From: Aved-18 sp964606665
GTDB taxonomy: Bacteria; Cyanobacteriota; Vampirovibrionia; Obscuribacterales; Obscuribacteraceae
NCBI GenBank assembly: GCA_964606665.1
Contig: CAZSHS010000010.1
Coordinates: forward strand, 1 to 64,000
DNA: 64,000 bases
Direction: 5' to 3'
The stretch's first letter is position 1. Every line of letters starts with the position of its first letter. Shown in pieces: positions 1 through 7,834 of the stretch. The notes beneath the pieces are model-generated. The model saw only the letters and a program-made list of their open reading frames with translations, was not told the DNA's origin and ran no database searches. The translations under genes and the position numbers were made by a program.

Positions 1-1
1 G

Positions 2-955
2 AATGTAGGTGCGGCAATCACCTACACTGTTGAAGATAGAAATACCTGTCCCAATTACGTCAAGAATCTTTTAGAGATCGATGGAGTAAAAAGCATATTT
101 GTTTGCCACGATTTTCTCACACTCAACAAAGACCCCAGAGCAAATTGGAAAACGATTCTAGATAAATCGGCTCTGATACTGGGCGGTGAAACAGACCCCC
201 AAGGTGGCGATGAAATGCGCCAAGTCGCTGAAAAGTCTGGGCAAGTTCAAGTGCTCGTTCAAACTTTTAAAGGCATTCCTATTCAAATAAAAGTGGTCGA
301 CTCAAAGAGTGAATCGCGAGTTAGTCTTGGCGAGCGATTTAACGAAGCTGCACAATTTGTTCAAGCCGAAACTGGTGCAGATTTTCTCAAAGAAAGATAC
401 TGGGCAGATCACGGCGCACGATATGGCGAGTGCGCAGAAATCGCAAAAGAAGTGGCGGAAGAATTACAAGGCATTTTTGATCTAGATACTCTTGAGCGAA
501 CAAAATTAGAAGCCCTAGGCAAGGCACAATCAATTTCTAGTGAACTAGAAACAATCAAAAACTGGCTCAATGATGCAGATTGGCATCGACGACTAGCTGG
601 GGTTCAGGAGCTAAGTCTTAAGGAGGGCGACGAAATAGTATCGTTGCTGGTGCACAGCTTAAGTGACGAAAATGCGCAAGTTCGCAGACTCAGTGCAGCG
701 GCACTAGGTGCGACAGGCAATGTTGAAGCAGTAAAGCCACTTTGTCATTCGTTATTGCACGATCCATCGGTTGGAGTTAGACGCACCGCTGGTGATGCCC
801 TGTCCGATATTGGCGATTCATCTGCGCAGGCATCTGTGATCGAATCTCTAAAAGATCAAAACAAATTGGTTCGTTGGCGTGCAGCACGATTTTTGAATGA
901 TTTGGGAACAGAAGAAGCTTTGCCAGCATTAGAAATTGCAAAAGACGATCCTTAA
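2..955 (+). CDS. CvfC/YpgR-like protein: Nfu N-terminal domain plus HEAT repeats (5' partial, early stop)
   Basis: The reading frame is open from the left edge (first full codon at base 2) into the methionine at 215, so the true start lies outside the window. The upstream part reads as an Nfu_N scaffold domain, including the stretch SIFVCHDFLTLNKDP. It is followed by an RYWADHGARYGE motif and several HEAT-like repeats from about base 540. This order is that of the conserved virulence factor C (CvfC/YpgR) family; its biochemical role is not settled and no FeS-assembly role should be assumed. An in-frame TAA at 953-955 ends the protein, yet family-like sequence continues in the same frame to a TAG at 1052-1054. 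The annotated product therefore lacks about 33 C-terminal residues. Family assignment is fairly secure. Confidence 0.72.
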   Translation, partial: NVGAAITYTVEDRNTCPNYVKNLLEIDGVKSIFVCHDFLTLNKDPRANWKTILDKSALILGGETDPQGGDEMRQVAEKSGQVQVLVQTFKGIPIQIKVVDSKSESRVSLGERFNEAAQFVQAETGADFLKERYWADHGARYGECAEIAKEVAEELQGIFDLDTLERTKLEALGKAQSISSELETIKNWLNDADWHRRLAGVQELSLKEGDEIVSLLVHSLSDENAQVRRLSAAALGATGNVEAVKPLCHSLLHDPSVGVRRTAGDALSDIGDSSAQASVIESLKDQNKLVRWRAARFLNDLGTEEALPALEIAKDDP

Positions 956-1082
956 TTTGAAGTGCAATTAGAAATCAAGGCTGCTATAGAAAGAATCCAA
1001 AAAGGCGGCCAGGGACTGGGACCCGTTTGGAAAAGAATCGCGGAGCAAGATTAGTACTTAGCTGCTTTATTGGTATCACATG

Positions 1083-1104
1083 CAGTTCACCCCAAAGTCA
1101 CTTT
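1083..1104 (+). repeat. Short direct repeat, left copy
   Basis: A 22-base sequence beginning CAGTTCACCCCAAAG. It recurs with one mismatch at 1844-1865, on the other side of the SDR gene, about 760 bases away. Nothing nearby looks like a transposase. Confidence 0.6.
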
Positions 1105-1166
1105 GATGACCTTAATATAGAGGCATGGGCGTAGTCGCAGTTTAACTATTGTATCTGGAGTGTGAA

Positions 1167-1823
1167 ATGTTACCAGTCTGTGTAGTTTTAGGAGCAGGTC
1201 CCGGCATAGGGTATTGCGTAGCAAAAAAGTTTCTTGACCTCGGTTATCAAATTATTCTTGTAGCGAGAAACGCTGACAAATTAGCTGACATGCAAGAAAA
1301 GCTTGGAGCGAGCAATGTATCAACGATGGTCTTAGACGTGTCTGACATTGACGCATTGAAAGAGTCGTTTTTATCTATAGCTGAAACGCACGGCGATCCC
1401 GAAGTGCTCATCTTCAACGCCTACAGTGCATCCCCTGGCAAGCCGACCGGCTTGACACCAGATGCACTTGCTGAATCTTTTAAGATTAACGTAACTGCTG
1501 CTCTAGCGGCATCACAAGCGGTCATTCCCGCCATGAAGAAAGCCCGCAAAGGCACAATCATCTTTACAGGTGGAGGATTTGCCTTGAATCCACTTAGCGG
1601 CTTTACCGCTCTATCTATAGGAAAAGCTGGGCTCAGGACCCTTGCCAATTGTCTCTATAGAGAACTCAAAGCAGATGGAATTCATGCTGGAACAGTGACT
1701 ATTTGCGGCACAGTTAAGCCAAATAGTCCTTTTGACCCAGACAAAATAGCGGACAAATTTATTGAATTTCACTTGCAGCCACAAAATGCATTTGTATCTG
1801 AAATCATGTTCGACGCTAAATAG
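1167..1823 (+). CDS. Atypical short-chain dehydrogenase/reductase (SDR)
   Basis: A Rossmann-fold NAD(P)-binding protein of about 218 residues. The N-terminal GAGPGIG motif is the SDR cofactor loop, and FNAYSA occupies the place of the usual NNAG. I start at ATG 1167 because GGAG sits 6 bases upstream; an in-frame TTG at 1149 lacks a ribosome site. The usual YxxxK active-site motif reads LSIGK, so the lysine is kept but the catalytic tyrosine is leucine. The protein is thus either an atypical SDR subfamily with altered chemistry or a non-catalytic member. The substrate cannot be told. The gene is flanked by a 22-base direct repeat and stands alone. Confidence 0.75.
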   Translation: MLPVCVVLGAGPGIGYCVAKKFLDLGYQIILVARNADKLADMQEKLGASNVSTMVLDVSDIDALKESFLSIAETHGDPEVLIFNAYSASPGKPTGLTPDALAESFKINVTAALAASQAVIPAMKKARKGTIIFTGGGFALNPLSGFTALSIGKAGLRTLANCLYRELKADGIHAGTVTICGTVKPNSPFDPDKIADKFIEFHLQPQNAFVSEIMFDAK

Positions 1824-1843
1824 AAAATTCTTGGCTGTCTCGT

Positions 1844-1865
1844 CAGTTCACCCCAAATTCACTTT
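1844..1865 (+). repeat. Short direct repeat, right copy
   Basis: Matches 1083-1104 at 21 of 22 bases. It begins about 20 bases after the SDR stop codon, so the two copies bracket that gene. Confidence 0.6.
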
Positions 1866-2016
1866 AGCGAATGAGTTACTGTGGATTTTGATACTGAATA
1901 TGATATCAAAATTGGTGAAGAACATTGAGTCCTCCACCTAACGAAACAACATGAATTTCTGAGTGCTTTCAAAATCAATAAACTATAATGGAGATTCCGG
2001 GAATATTACTCATTGA

Positions 2017-3513
2017 ATGAGCGATGAATTAGAAATAAATGAACTAATAGAACCTCCAAAAATGGCGGACAAGCTAGCACGTTCAGAAAACATAAGCACT
2101 ACCGAACAAAACCTTGATTACGCTGAGGCTTTAGCTTCAAATCCTGACCAGTTTCCATCTATAGCCAACCTGCGCATACCAAACGCTGATCAGATAGAGC
2201 CATTCCAACTAGTCGATGGCACCAAGTCTATTGCAGCCAGTCGGAAAATCGAACAACCGCAACCCGCCATCAAAGCATTGGACTCATTCAACCAAGGCTT
2301 GCTGGCCTTACCTGAGGGCACAACAGCAGAACAACTAGCTCAATTTCAAATCGACTACATCAACCGAAAAGCAGCCGAATCAGACGGCGGCACTATGCCG
2401 GCGATTAAGCTTGAAGGTCGAATAGAAAAAACTCAGTCAGATAACGAAGAATACTTTGAGCGAATGGCAGGATTTCTCATAGGCTCCGTACAAGGCACAG
2501 GCAATGTCGCTGTCGGCTTGGCTCAAATTGCGGATTTCGCTGCATATTGCATAATTGGCGACACCAAGCGCGCCGGAGAAATGGTCCATCAATTCAGCGA
2601 TGGGCTGACCAAAACTTTAGCCGGCGGCGTGCGCTTGTTCCAATCTTCTTATGACTATCTTTACGAGTTGGGTTATGAAGGCGATTACAGCAAGCCATAT
2701 AAAGACATATCCGAGCTAGCAGTCTCAATTGATGAGCAATGGAAGCAGCTTTCTCCTAGAGAACAAGAGCGTCGCAAGGCGGAATTAGTTTCTCAACTTA
2801 TCGCCGATGGTTTCTTAGGATTTGCAAGTGCACACTCTTTGAAGAAAACGGAAAAGCTGACCGAGTTTTTCGATTCGATTGCTGATGTAGCAGGCAAAAC
2901 TAAAATCAAATCCAAAGAGGCTTTAGCTAAAGCCACAAAAGCAATTTCCAACACCGTAGATGATTTGCTTTCTCCAGTAGCTGATACCGGTACTGGTATC
3001 AGAATGAAAGTGCCAAAAGCGGATGATTTAGCTTTAAAGATGGAAGGAAATCCGCAAAACAGAGCCCACCGGGGAGACGACTATTACAATTCCAAAATTG
3101 ACGACATTGGAAGACCCAAATCTCACATTGACGAGCAAGGCGACTTAGTACCAGCGGACCGAAAAGGACTTTACAAGGGCAAACCGGTAGAGGTCATTGA
3201 TCACGTTTTTGGATATTCTGATAACAACGCAAAGATGCATAGCCCATTTACAAGTTTCTCACTAAAGGAAGGTATGGCCTTGAGATATGGAAGTCAGTTA
3301 ATTAAAGTTGACCTCGAATCTTTGAGAAAAGCCGTGAATCAAGGGGAAATCTTTGGAACGGAAATAATAGAGCATGTTGAATTACTAAAGATAGTGAGAG
3401 AATCCAACTATCCAGATTTCCAGAAATGGAAAGCACTCAAATTTATCACCGATGACCACGAAATGCTCATAAAAGGGATCATACCAGCACGCTATCTGGA
3501 GATTGGCAAATGA
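2017..3513 (+). CDS. Polymorphic toxin-like protein with possible ADP-ribosyltransferase-type C-terminal domain
   Basis: A 498-residue protein with no signal peptide. Residues 1-140 are polar and low in complexity. About 145-215 form an amphipathic or hydrophobic helical stretch (GFLIGSVQGTGNVAVGLAQ), and a helical region continues to about 320. The last 160 residues form a separate domain. It contains AHRGDDYY, then SPFTSFSLKEG, then an acidic HEMLIKGIIPARYL end, which resembles the R, STS and E elements of ART-fold toxins. That reading is pattern inference, not a proven homology. The stop overlaps the next start as ATGA, which suggests translational coupling to a small acidic partner, as in toxin/immunity pairs. 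The secretion route is not visible. The start ATG 2017 has only a weak ribosome site. Confidence 0.6.
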   Translation: MSDELEINELIEPPKMADKLARSENISTTEQNLDYAEALASNPDQFPSIANLRIPNADQIEPFQLVDGTKSIAASRKIEQPQPAIKALDSFNQGLLALPEGTTAEQLAQFQIDYINRKAAESDGGTMPAIKLEGRIEKTQSDNEEYFERMAGFLIGSVQGTGNVAVGLAQIADFAAYCIIGDTKRAGEMVHQFSDGLTKTLAGGVRLFQSSYDYLYELGYEGDYSKPYKDISELAVSIDEQWKQLSPREQERRKAELVSQLIADGFLGFASAHSLKKTEKLTEFFDSIADVAGKTKIKSKEALAKATKAISNTVDDLLSPVADTGTGIRMKVPKADDLALKMEGNPQNRAHRGDDYYNSKIDDIGRPKSHIDEQGDLVPADRKGLYKGKPVEVIDHVFGYSDNNAKMHSPFTSFSLKEGMALRYGSQLIKVDLESLRKAVNQGEIFGTEIIEHVELLKIVRESNYPDFQKWKALKFITDDHEMLIKGIIPARYLEIGK

Positions 3514-3812
3514 AGAAAATGATGAAACTTTTTCACGATTCCAAATTAATTGGCGATATCGAGTTTTTATCGGTTAACGGCTCAGACATGCTCGGGAGAG
3601 TTACTTTGACGCCGGAGGGAGAAAAATTCAAGGAAATGTTTGCTTTCCTGACAGACGAGAAGACGTGCAAATTAGAGCCACCCTACCCGGATTCTTTGTT
3701 GAAGGAAGGATGGGCGGTTGAAGATCACGAAGGCATAATGCGAAACATAATCTGTTGCCCTGACGTTCTCGACAATTTCAAAAATATAGCTTGGCGATGG
3801 AGCCGAGAGTGA
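3510..3812 (+). CDS. Small protein, candidate immunity partner of the upstream toxin-like gene
   Basis: A 100-residue soluble protein that I do not recognise as a named family. It begins MKKMMKLFHDSKLIGDIEFL and has a mixed-charge body with an acidic centre (EPPYPDSLLKEGWAVEDHEG) and paired cysteines. Its ATG overlaps the stop of the toxin-like gene (ATGA), and its own stop overlaps the GTG of a decayed copy of itself (GTGA). Size, coupling and tandem duplication are what an immunity gene would show. The function is inferred from context alone. Confidence 0.6.
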   Translation: MKKMMKLFHDSKLIGDIEFLSVNGSDMLGRVTLTPEGEKFKEMFAFLTDEKTCKLEPPYPDSLLKEGWAVEDHEGIMRNIICCPDVLDNFKNIAWRWSRE

Positions 3813-3886
3813 AGAAGGTCATTTAGCTCTTTCAAGATACAGAACTACTGGGAAATATTGAGTTCTTAGGAGTTATTCTGCCGCCG
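3809..3886 (+). pseudogene. Decayed second copy of the candidate immunity gene (5' fragment)
   Basis: From GTG 3809, which overlaps the previous stop as GTGA, the frame reads VKKVI, stop (TAG 3824-3826), then LFQDTELLGNIEFLGV. This aligns residue by residue with MKKMMKLFHDSKLIGDIEFLSV at the start of the intact gene at 3510. Similarity then fades and the sequence runs into the 3' end of the acyl-CoA dehydrogenase on the other strand. It is a broken tandem paralogue: about 25 codons survive, with one in-frame stop. Confidence 0.75.
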
Positions 3887-3892
3887 CAACAA

Positions 3893-5050
3893 TCAGGAGG
3901 ACATCTTCAACTCTGCTGCAATTTGCTTACTTATAATCACTCTCTGAATTTGACTTGTTCCTTCATAAATTTGAAATATTTTGGCGTCGCGCATTAGCTT
4001 CTCAACTGGGTATTCGTGTGAGTAACCGTAGCCACCAAAAATTTGCACTGCATCAGTTGCAACTCTCATTGCTGTATCTGCTGCAAATGCTTTTGCCATT
4101 GCCGCTTCTTTACTGTTTCTCACGCCCTGGTCTATGAGCCATGCTGAGCGCCAGCAAAGCATTCGTGCTGCGTCAATATCTTTTGCCATATCAGCAAGCA
4201 TGAAGCTTATAGCTTGATTGTTGAAGATTGGCTGACCAAAAGCATGCCTTTCAAGCGAATATTTTAGTGCGTGCTCCATTGCGCTTCGAGCCAGACCCAC
4301 CGCTGCTGATGCCACAAGAGGTCTTGTGTGGTCGAATGCCTGCATGGAAATTTTAAAACCATCACCTTCTTTTCCGAGCAAATTATTTGCTGGCACTTTT
4401 ACATCTTCGAAGGTCACGCCTCTTGTATCACTGGCACGCTGTCCCATATTTTTTTCTTTGGCACCGACACTGATTCCCTCGCTGTCTCTTTGCACAAGAA
4501 ATGCAGACATGCCTCTGTGCCCTGCACTAGCATCGGTGGCAGCAAGCACATAGTACCAGTCGGCAACACCGGCATTTGTAATCCACATTTTCTGACCGTT
4601 TAGAATATATTCTTCGCCCACTTTTTTCGCAGTAGTTTTTACGCCTGCCACATCTGATCCCGCTCCCGGCTCTGTTACACAATAAGCTGCAAACTTCAAT
4701 TCTTCTGTCATTGGTACCAAGAAATTTTTCTTCTGCTCTTCTGTTCCAGCTAATATGACCGGAGCTTCAGCAAGATTATTGGCTTCCATTGCAGTACCAA
4801 TGCCGGTGCATCCAGAGGCAATTTCCTCGGCGATGAGGCAGCCTTCAAATGAGCCAAGACCCATTCCGCCATACTCTTCTGGAATGTGAGTATTCATGAG
4901 ACCCAATTCCCATGCTTTTGCACAAATGTCGCGAGGAAACTCTCCTGTTTCATCATGGTGCGCGGAGCGAGGTTTAACCTCTTTTGAAGCGAATTGATTC
5001 GCTAGTTGTTGAATTTGACGCTGTTCGTCATTAAGAAAAAAGTCGACCAT
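3893..5050 (-). CDS. Acyl-CoA dehydrogenase
   Basis: An FAD-dependent enzyme of 385 residues that introduces the alpha-beta double bond into acyl-CoA in fatty-acid or branched-chain amino-acid breakdown. The three ACAD parts are present in order: an N-terminal helical domain, the middle beta domain with CVTEPGAGSDVAG and MWITNAG, and the C-terminal helical domain with QIFGGYGY and IYEGTSQIQR. The glutamate in YEGT is the usual catalytic base of short-chain members. A strong AGGAGGT ribosome site precedes ATG 5050. No electron-transfer flavoprotein or thiolase genes are adjacent, so the chain-length preference is open. Confidence 0.93.
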   Translation of the reverse strand: MVDFFLNDEQRQIQQLANQFASKEVKPRSAHHDETGEFPRDICAKAWELGLMNTHIPEEYGGMGLGSFEGCLIAEEIASGCTGIGTAMEANNLAEAPVILAGTEEQKKNFLVPMTEELKFAAYCVTEPGAGSDVAGVKTTAKKVGEEYILNGQKMWITNAGVADWYYVLAATDASAGHRGMSAFLVQRDSEGISVGAKEKNMGQRASDTRGVTFEDVKVPANNLLGKEGDGFKISMQAFDHTRPLVASAAVGLARSAMEHALKYSLERHAFGQPIFNNQAISFMLADMAKDIDAARMLCWRSAWLIDQGVRNSKEAAMAKAFAADTAMRVATDAVQIFGGYGYSHEYPVEKLMRDAKIFQIYEGTSQIQRVIISKQIAAELKMSS

Positions 5051-5123
5051 GAAAAGAGACCTCCTGGAGCTTCGAGTTTATATTTTAGTCAATTCCTTGG
5101 GCATGTCTCAAGGGCAAAGCCCA

Positions 5124-5765
5124 TCATTTATCAAAAGCGTCTTTTAGTGATGCTATCGCTGCCATATATTTTACGGCGGTAGAACAAAATTCAAGCTCGC
5201 TTTGCAGGCGATCTAGGATGCTATCCATTTCTAGGATTCTTTGTTGATCTTCGCTTGATGCATATAAGGTGGCTGGAATAAAGAATGCAAGCGTTTCAGG
5301 GTCTTCTGGAAACTCCTGCAACGCAACCAGGCGACTTTTAGGATTAAGCTTGCCAGATAAACGAAAAACCTCTTGAAGTGAATGTTTTACTTCATCTGCC
5401 ACTCTTATCGCCTGGGGTTCAGGCTCGCTCTCCTGCAACAGTCTTACTTCGGCAACTAAATATGGCGCCTCGCTTACTACTTTGAGCAATTCATAGCGCT
5501 TTCGCCCAACTCCTTCTATGTTCATCCGCCCGTCTTCAAGTGGATCGACTTCAAGAATCTCGATCATGCAACCTGTCGTGGCGATTCTCCCTGTTTTCGG
5601 GTCAACCCTTAAAATTCCGAAGCACTTGTCTGATTGCAAGACGTCCGAAATCATAGCCCTGTACTTATATTCGAAGATATGCAAAGGCACGAAATGACCG
5701 GGAAATATAACAATCGGCAAGGGAAATATTGGCAATGTGCGAACTATTTGAATGGTTTCTGACAT
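5124..5765 (-). CDS. LON substrate-binding-domain protein (peptidase S16, N-terminal domain only)
   Basis: A 213-residue protein matching the N-terminal domain of Lon protease, without the AAA+ ATPase or Ser-Lys protease parts. Typical features are LPIFPLPIVIFPGHFVPLHIFE near the start, KCFGILRVD, a CMIEILEVDPLEDGRMNIEGVG strand pair, and a helical C-terminal half. Stand-alone LON domains are common in cyanobacteria and proteobacteria; their role is unclear, perhaps protein binding. It lies 73 bases downstream of the acyl-CoA dehydrogenase start on the same strand and may be cotranscribed with it. Confidence 0.88.
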   Translation of the reverse strand: MSETIQIVRTLPIFPLPIVIFPGHFVPLHIFEYKYRAMISDVLQSDKCFGILRVDPKTGRIATTGCMIEILEVDPLEDGRMNIEGVGRKRYELLKVVSEAPYLVAEVRLLQESEPEPQAIRVADEVKHSLQEVFRLSGKLNPKSRLVALQEFPEDPETLAFFIPATLYASSEDQQRILEMDSILDRLQSELEFCSTAVKYMAAIASLKDAFDK

Positions 5766-5956
5766 TGATTGGTCCCGTTTCGTGCATCTTAATAATGGAC
5801 CTGACGTATGAACAAACCGTGAACTAAGCGAAAATTATGTCCAGACGCTTAAAAAATGTCCAACGCGCACAGATGGTGATACATGCTGTCTTTGACTGAT
5901 GTTGACATTTTTGGATAGCGACTGGAAATCTTCTGCCAAGCGCTTACATACAAGCT

Positions 5957-6466
5957 CTATGCAACCTTTCCTTCCGGGATAGACATTATGTCCTGAGCAG
6001 ATTTTCCTAGCGAGCGCATTTGTGCAGCTTTTTGAAAGAAAACCACTTGCTTATCCAATCCATTGACTACGTCGTTGCGAAACCCTTCCAATCCTTTTGG
6101 TGTGGCGAGCTGCAAAAATTTTTGTCTTGCTGAAACTGTGTTTGAGTAGTACGAAGAATAAGCGCTACTGTATTGCTGATTGTCCCACGATACTGTATCG
6201 AACATTACAATTTTTGCCTGAAGCATTTTAAGTATAAGCGAGAAGGCATGGTCTATATAGAGCTTTTCGCTTTGTGGAATGCCAGTTAAGTCTTTAGGTA
6301 AGGAATTAAGAGTGCACGGATATCTGTGATTGGCTGGCAGAGCAATGCTTTGTGGATACCAATAGTTTCCGGCGGTCTGGCTCTGTGCGCTTGAAATCGA
6401 AGAATTGAGAATGAAGGCACCGCATGCGGTGACAAAAAATTTCAGCTTATTAGTTTTTTGTGCCAT
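5957..6466 (-). CDS. Secreted protein of unknown function
   Basis: Roughly 169 residues from ATG 6466. An in-frame GTG at 6499 and an ATG at 6481 are alternatives; I prefer 6466 because it gives a normal signal peptide (MAQKTNKLKFFVTACGAFIL, cleavage near SSAQSQ). The mature part is rich in Gln, Ser and Tyr, with an SSAYSSYYS stretch and a helical C-terminus. I recognise no domain. It diverges from the secreted protein at 6623, which also lacks a named family. Confidence 0.55.
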   Translation of the reverse strand: MAQKTNKLKFFVTACGAFILNSSISSAQSQTAGNYWYPQSIALPANHRYPCTLNSLPKDLTGIPQSEKLYIDHAFSLILKMLQAKIVMFDTVSWDNQQYSSAYSSYYSNTVSARQKFLQLATPKGLEGFRNDVVNGLDKQVVFFQKAAQMRSLGKSAQDIMSIPEGKVA

Positions 6467-6622
6467 TAGATGAAAATGCATTTCCTTTTCTTGTACCACA
6501 TTATTACTTACTGCAAATCATTCTAAAGGCTGAGATTCTCTGCAAAAAGTCTAGGGCAATATTGTCAGCTTTTCGGGATATAATAACCTGAAACGCTCGT
6601 GTTGGAGGCATTTTTAAAAGCA

Positions 6623-7330
6623 ATGTACAAAAGATTCACGCATTTTTCATTTGTGTTTTTTCTATTGTTCACTTTCTGGCATTCGTTTGTACTTGACCAG
6701 GCAGTTGCGCGAGGCGTGGCGTACACAATCGACCAGACAGTTTGGAAAAAAGCACAAACTATCTACTTGAATGCTTTACCTAAGGCAGAAAAAAAATACG
6801 GTAAAACGTCTACAGCCTACGCTGACCTTTTAACGAACCTTGCAATTATTGACGTGATCATTGGAAACAAAAATGCGCTTCCATTATTGATCCAGGTTCA
6901 GGCAATTCGAAACAAACTTGGTGATACACAAAAGAGTAAAATTCTAGAAGTTCAAATAATGCAAGCCGATTACTTGCGTGAATCCAATAGTCTGGCTGAA
7001 GCAGCAAAACTCTACGAAAGCTGCATAGAAAAGGTTGCGCTAAGCAAAAATCTCAAACCAGGCGATTACGATGCCACCATAGATGATTTGCTTAATAAAT
7101 ATGTCATCTGCGATAGCACTTATTCAAAATCTTCAAAAGACGGAACATGGAAATTTGGCAAAGCAAATATAAATTTACCCCACCGTATGTCACGCTGTTC
7201 CTTAGGCAATTCCTGGCATAATAGAATGATACCAATAGAAAAAGGATATTTGCTTGGCACCGATGGTAATGTTGCCACCACAAATAACTTGCATTCTCCT
7301 AAACCCTGGGTACCAGGTGAACAGCTTTAA
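6623..7330 (+). CDS. Secreted TPR-like protein
   Basis: About 235 residues from ATG 6623; GTG 6599 and TTG 6602 lie in frame upstream, with GGAGG at 6604-6608. The N-terminus is a long signal peptide (FSFVFFLLFTFWHSFVL) ending near AVARG. The middle shows helix pairs like tetratricopeptide repeats: TAYADLLTNLAIIDVIIGN and SLAEAAKLYESCIEK. The C-terminal 60 residues are basic and without clear structure. Such secreted TPR proteins recur in this window (38815, 40663, 42907). The gene ends 20 bases before the HxlR regulator and may share its transcript. Confidence 0.6.
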   Translation: MYKRFTHFSFVFFLLFTFWHSFVLDQAVARGVAYTIDQTVWKKAQTIYLNALPKAEKKYGKTSTAYADLLTNLAIIDVIIGNKNALPLLIQVQAIRNKLGDTQKSKILEVQIMQADYLRESNSLAEAAKLYESCIEKVALSKNLKPGDYDATIDDLLNKYVICDSTYSKSSKDGTWKFGKANINLPHRMSRCSLGNSWHNRMIPIEKGYLLGTDGNVATTNNLHSPKPWVPGEQL

Positions 7331-7349
7331 TCACAACAGGAATCTGCAG

Positions 7350-7769
7350 ATGGTCAAAAATTACTCAATAGTCAATCTCGATTTTGAGACATCCTGCCCT
7401 ATAGACTTAGTACTAGATTTACTTAGCGCGAAGTGGACGGTGCAAATTTTGCGCGAGTTGAGTCTTGGACCTGTTAGAACAAGAAGATTCTTAAAGTTCA
7501 TTCCTGGACTAAGTATGAAATGTTTGCAAGAACGGCTCAAGGCTCTGATTGAGACTGGAATGGTAACAAGAACAGAGTTTGACGAAAGAGTTCCGCGAGT
7601 TGAATACTCGATAACTACGCGTGGACAAAGACTATTTGCGGTTATGAGTGAGTTAAAACAAATCGCAGCAGAAATTGGCGAAGTAACGTGCAAATGCCCC
7701 GTTGAAGAACCTTTAAGCTGTCATATCCAATGCCACCAGCGAGGCAATCCTTCTGGACTGGTTACCTAA
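7350..7769 (+). CDS. HxlR-family winged-helix transcriptional regulator
   Basis: 139 residues from ATG 7350, with AACAGG upstream. The HxlR pattern is clear: a cysteine just before the first helix (TSCPIDLVLDLLSAKWTVQILREL), then FLKFIPGLSMKCLQERLKALIETGMV as the recognition region and a wing with VEYSITTRG. HxlR proteins are dimeric DNA-binding regulators, often thiol- or aldehyde-responsive through that N-terminal cysteine. The C-terminus adds a small cysteine cluster (CKCP, CHIQCH), which is less usual and might bind metal. It sits 65 bases before the broken nitronate monooxygenase gene and is a candidate regulator of it. Confidence 0.88.
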   Translation: MVKNYSIVNLDFETSCPIDLVLDLLSAKWTVQILRELSLGPVRTRRFLKFIPGLSMKCLQERLKALIETGMVTRTEFDERVPRVEYSITTRGQRLFAVMSELKQIAAEIGEVTCKCPVEEPLSCHIQCHQRGNPSGLVT

Positions 7770-7834
7770 AAGTTACCAGTAGTGATACTTGTAATCACTT
7801 GCTAGACTAGGCCGTCGCTTTTGAGGGCTTTTGT

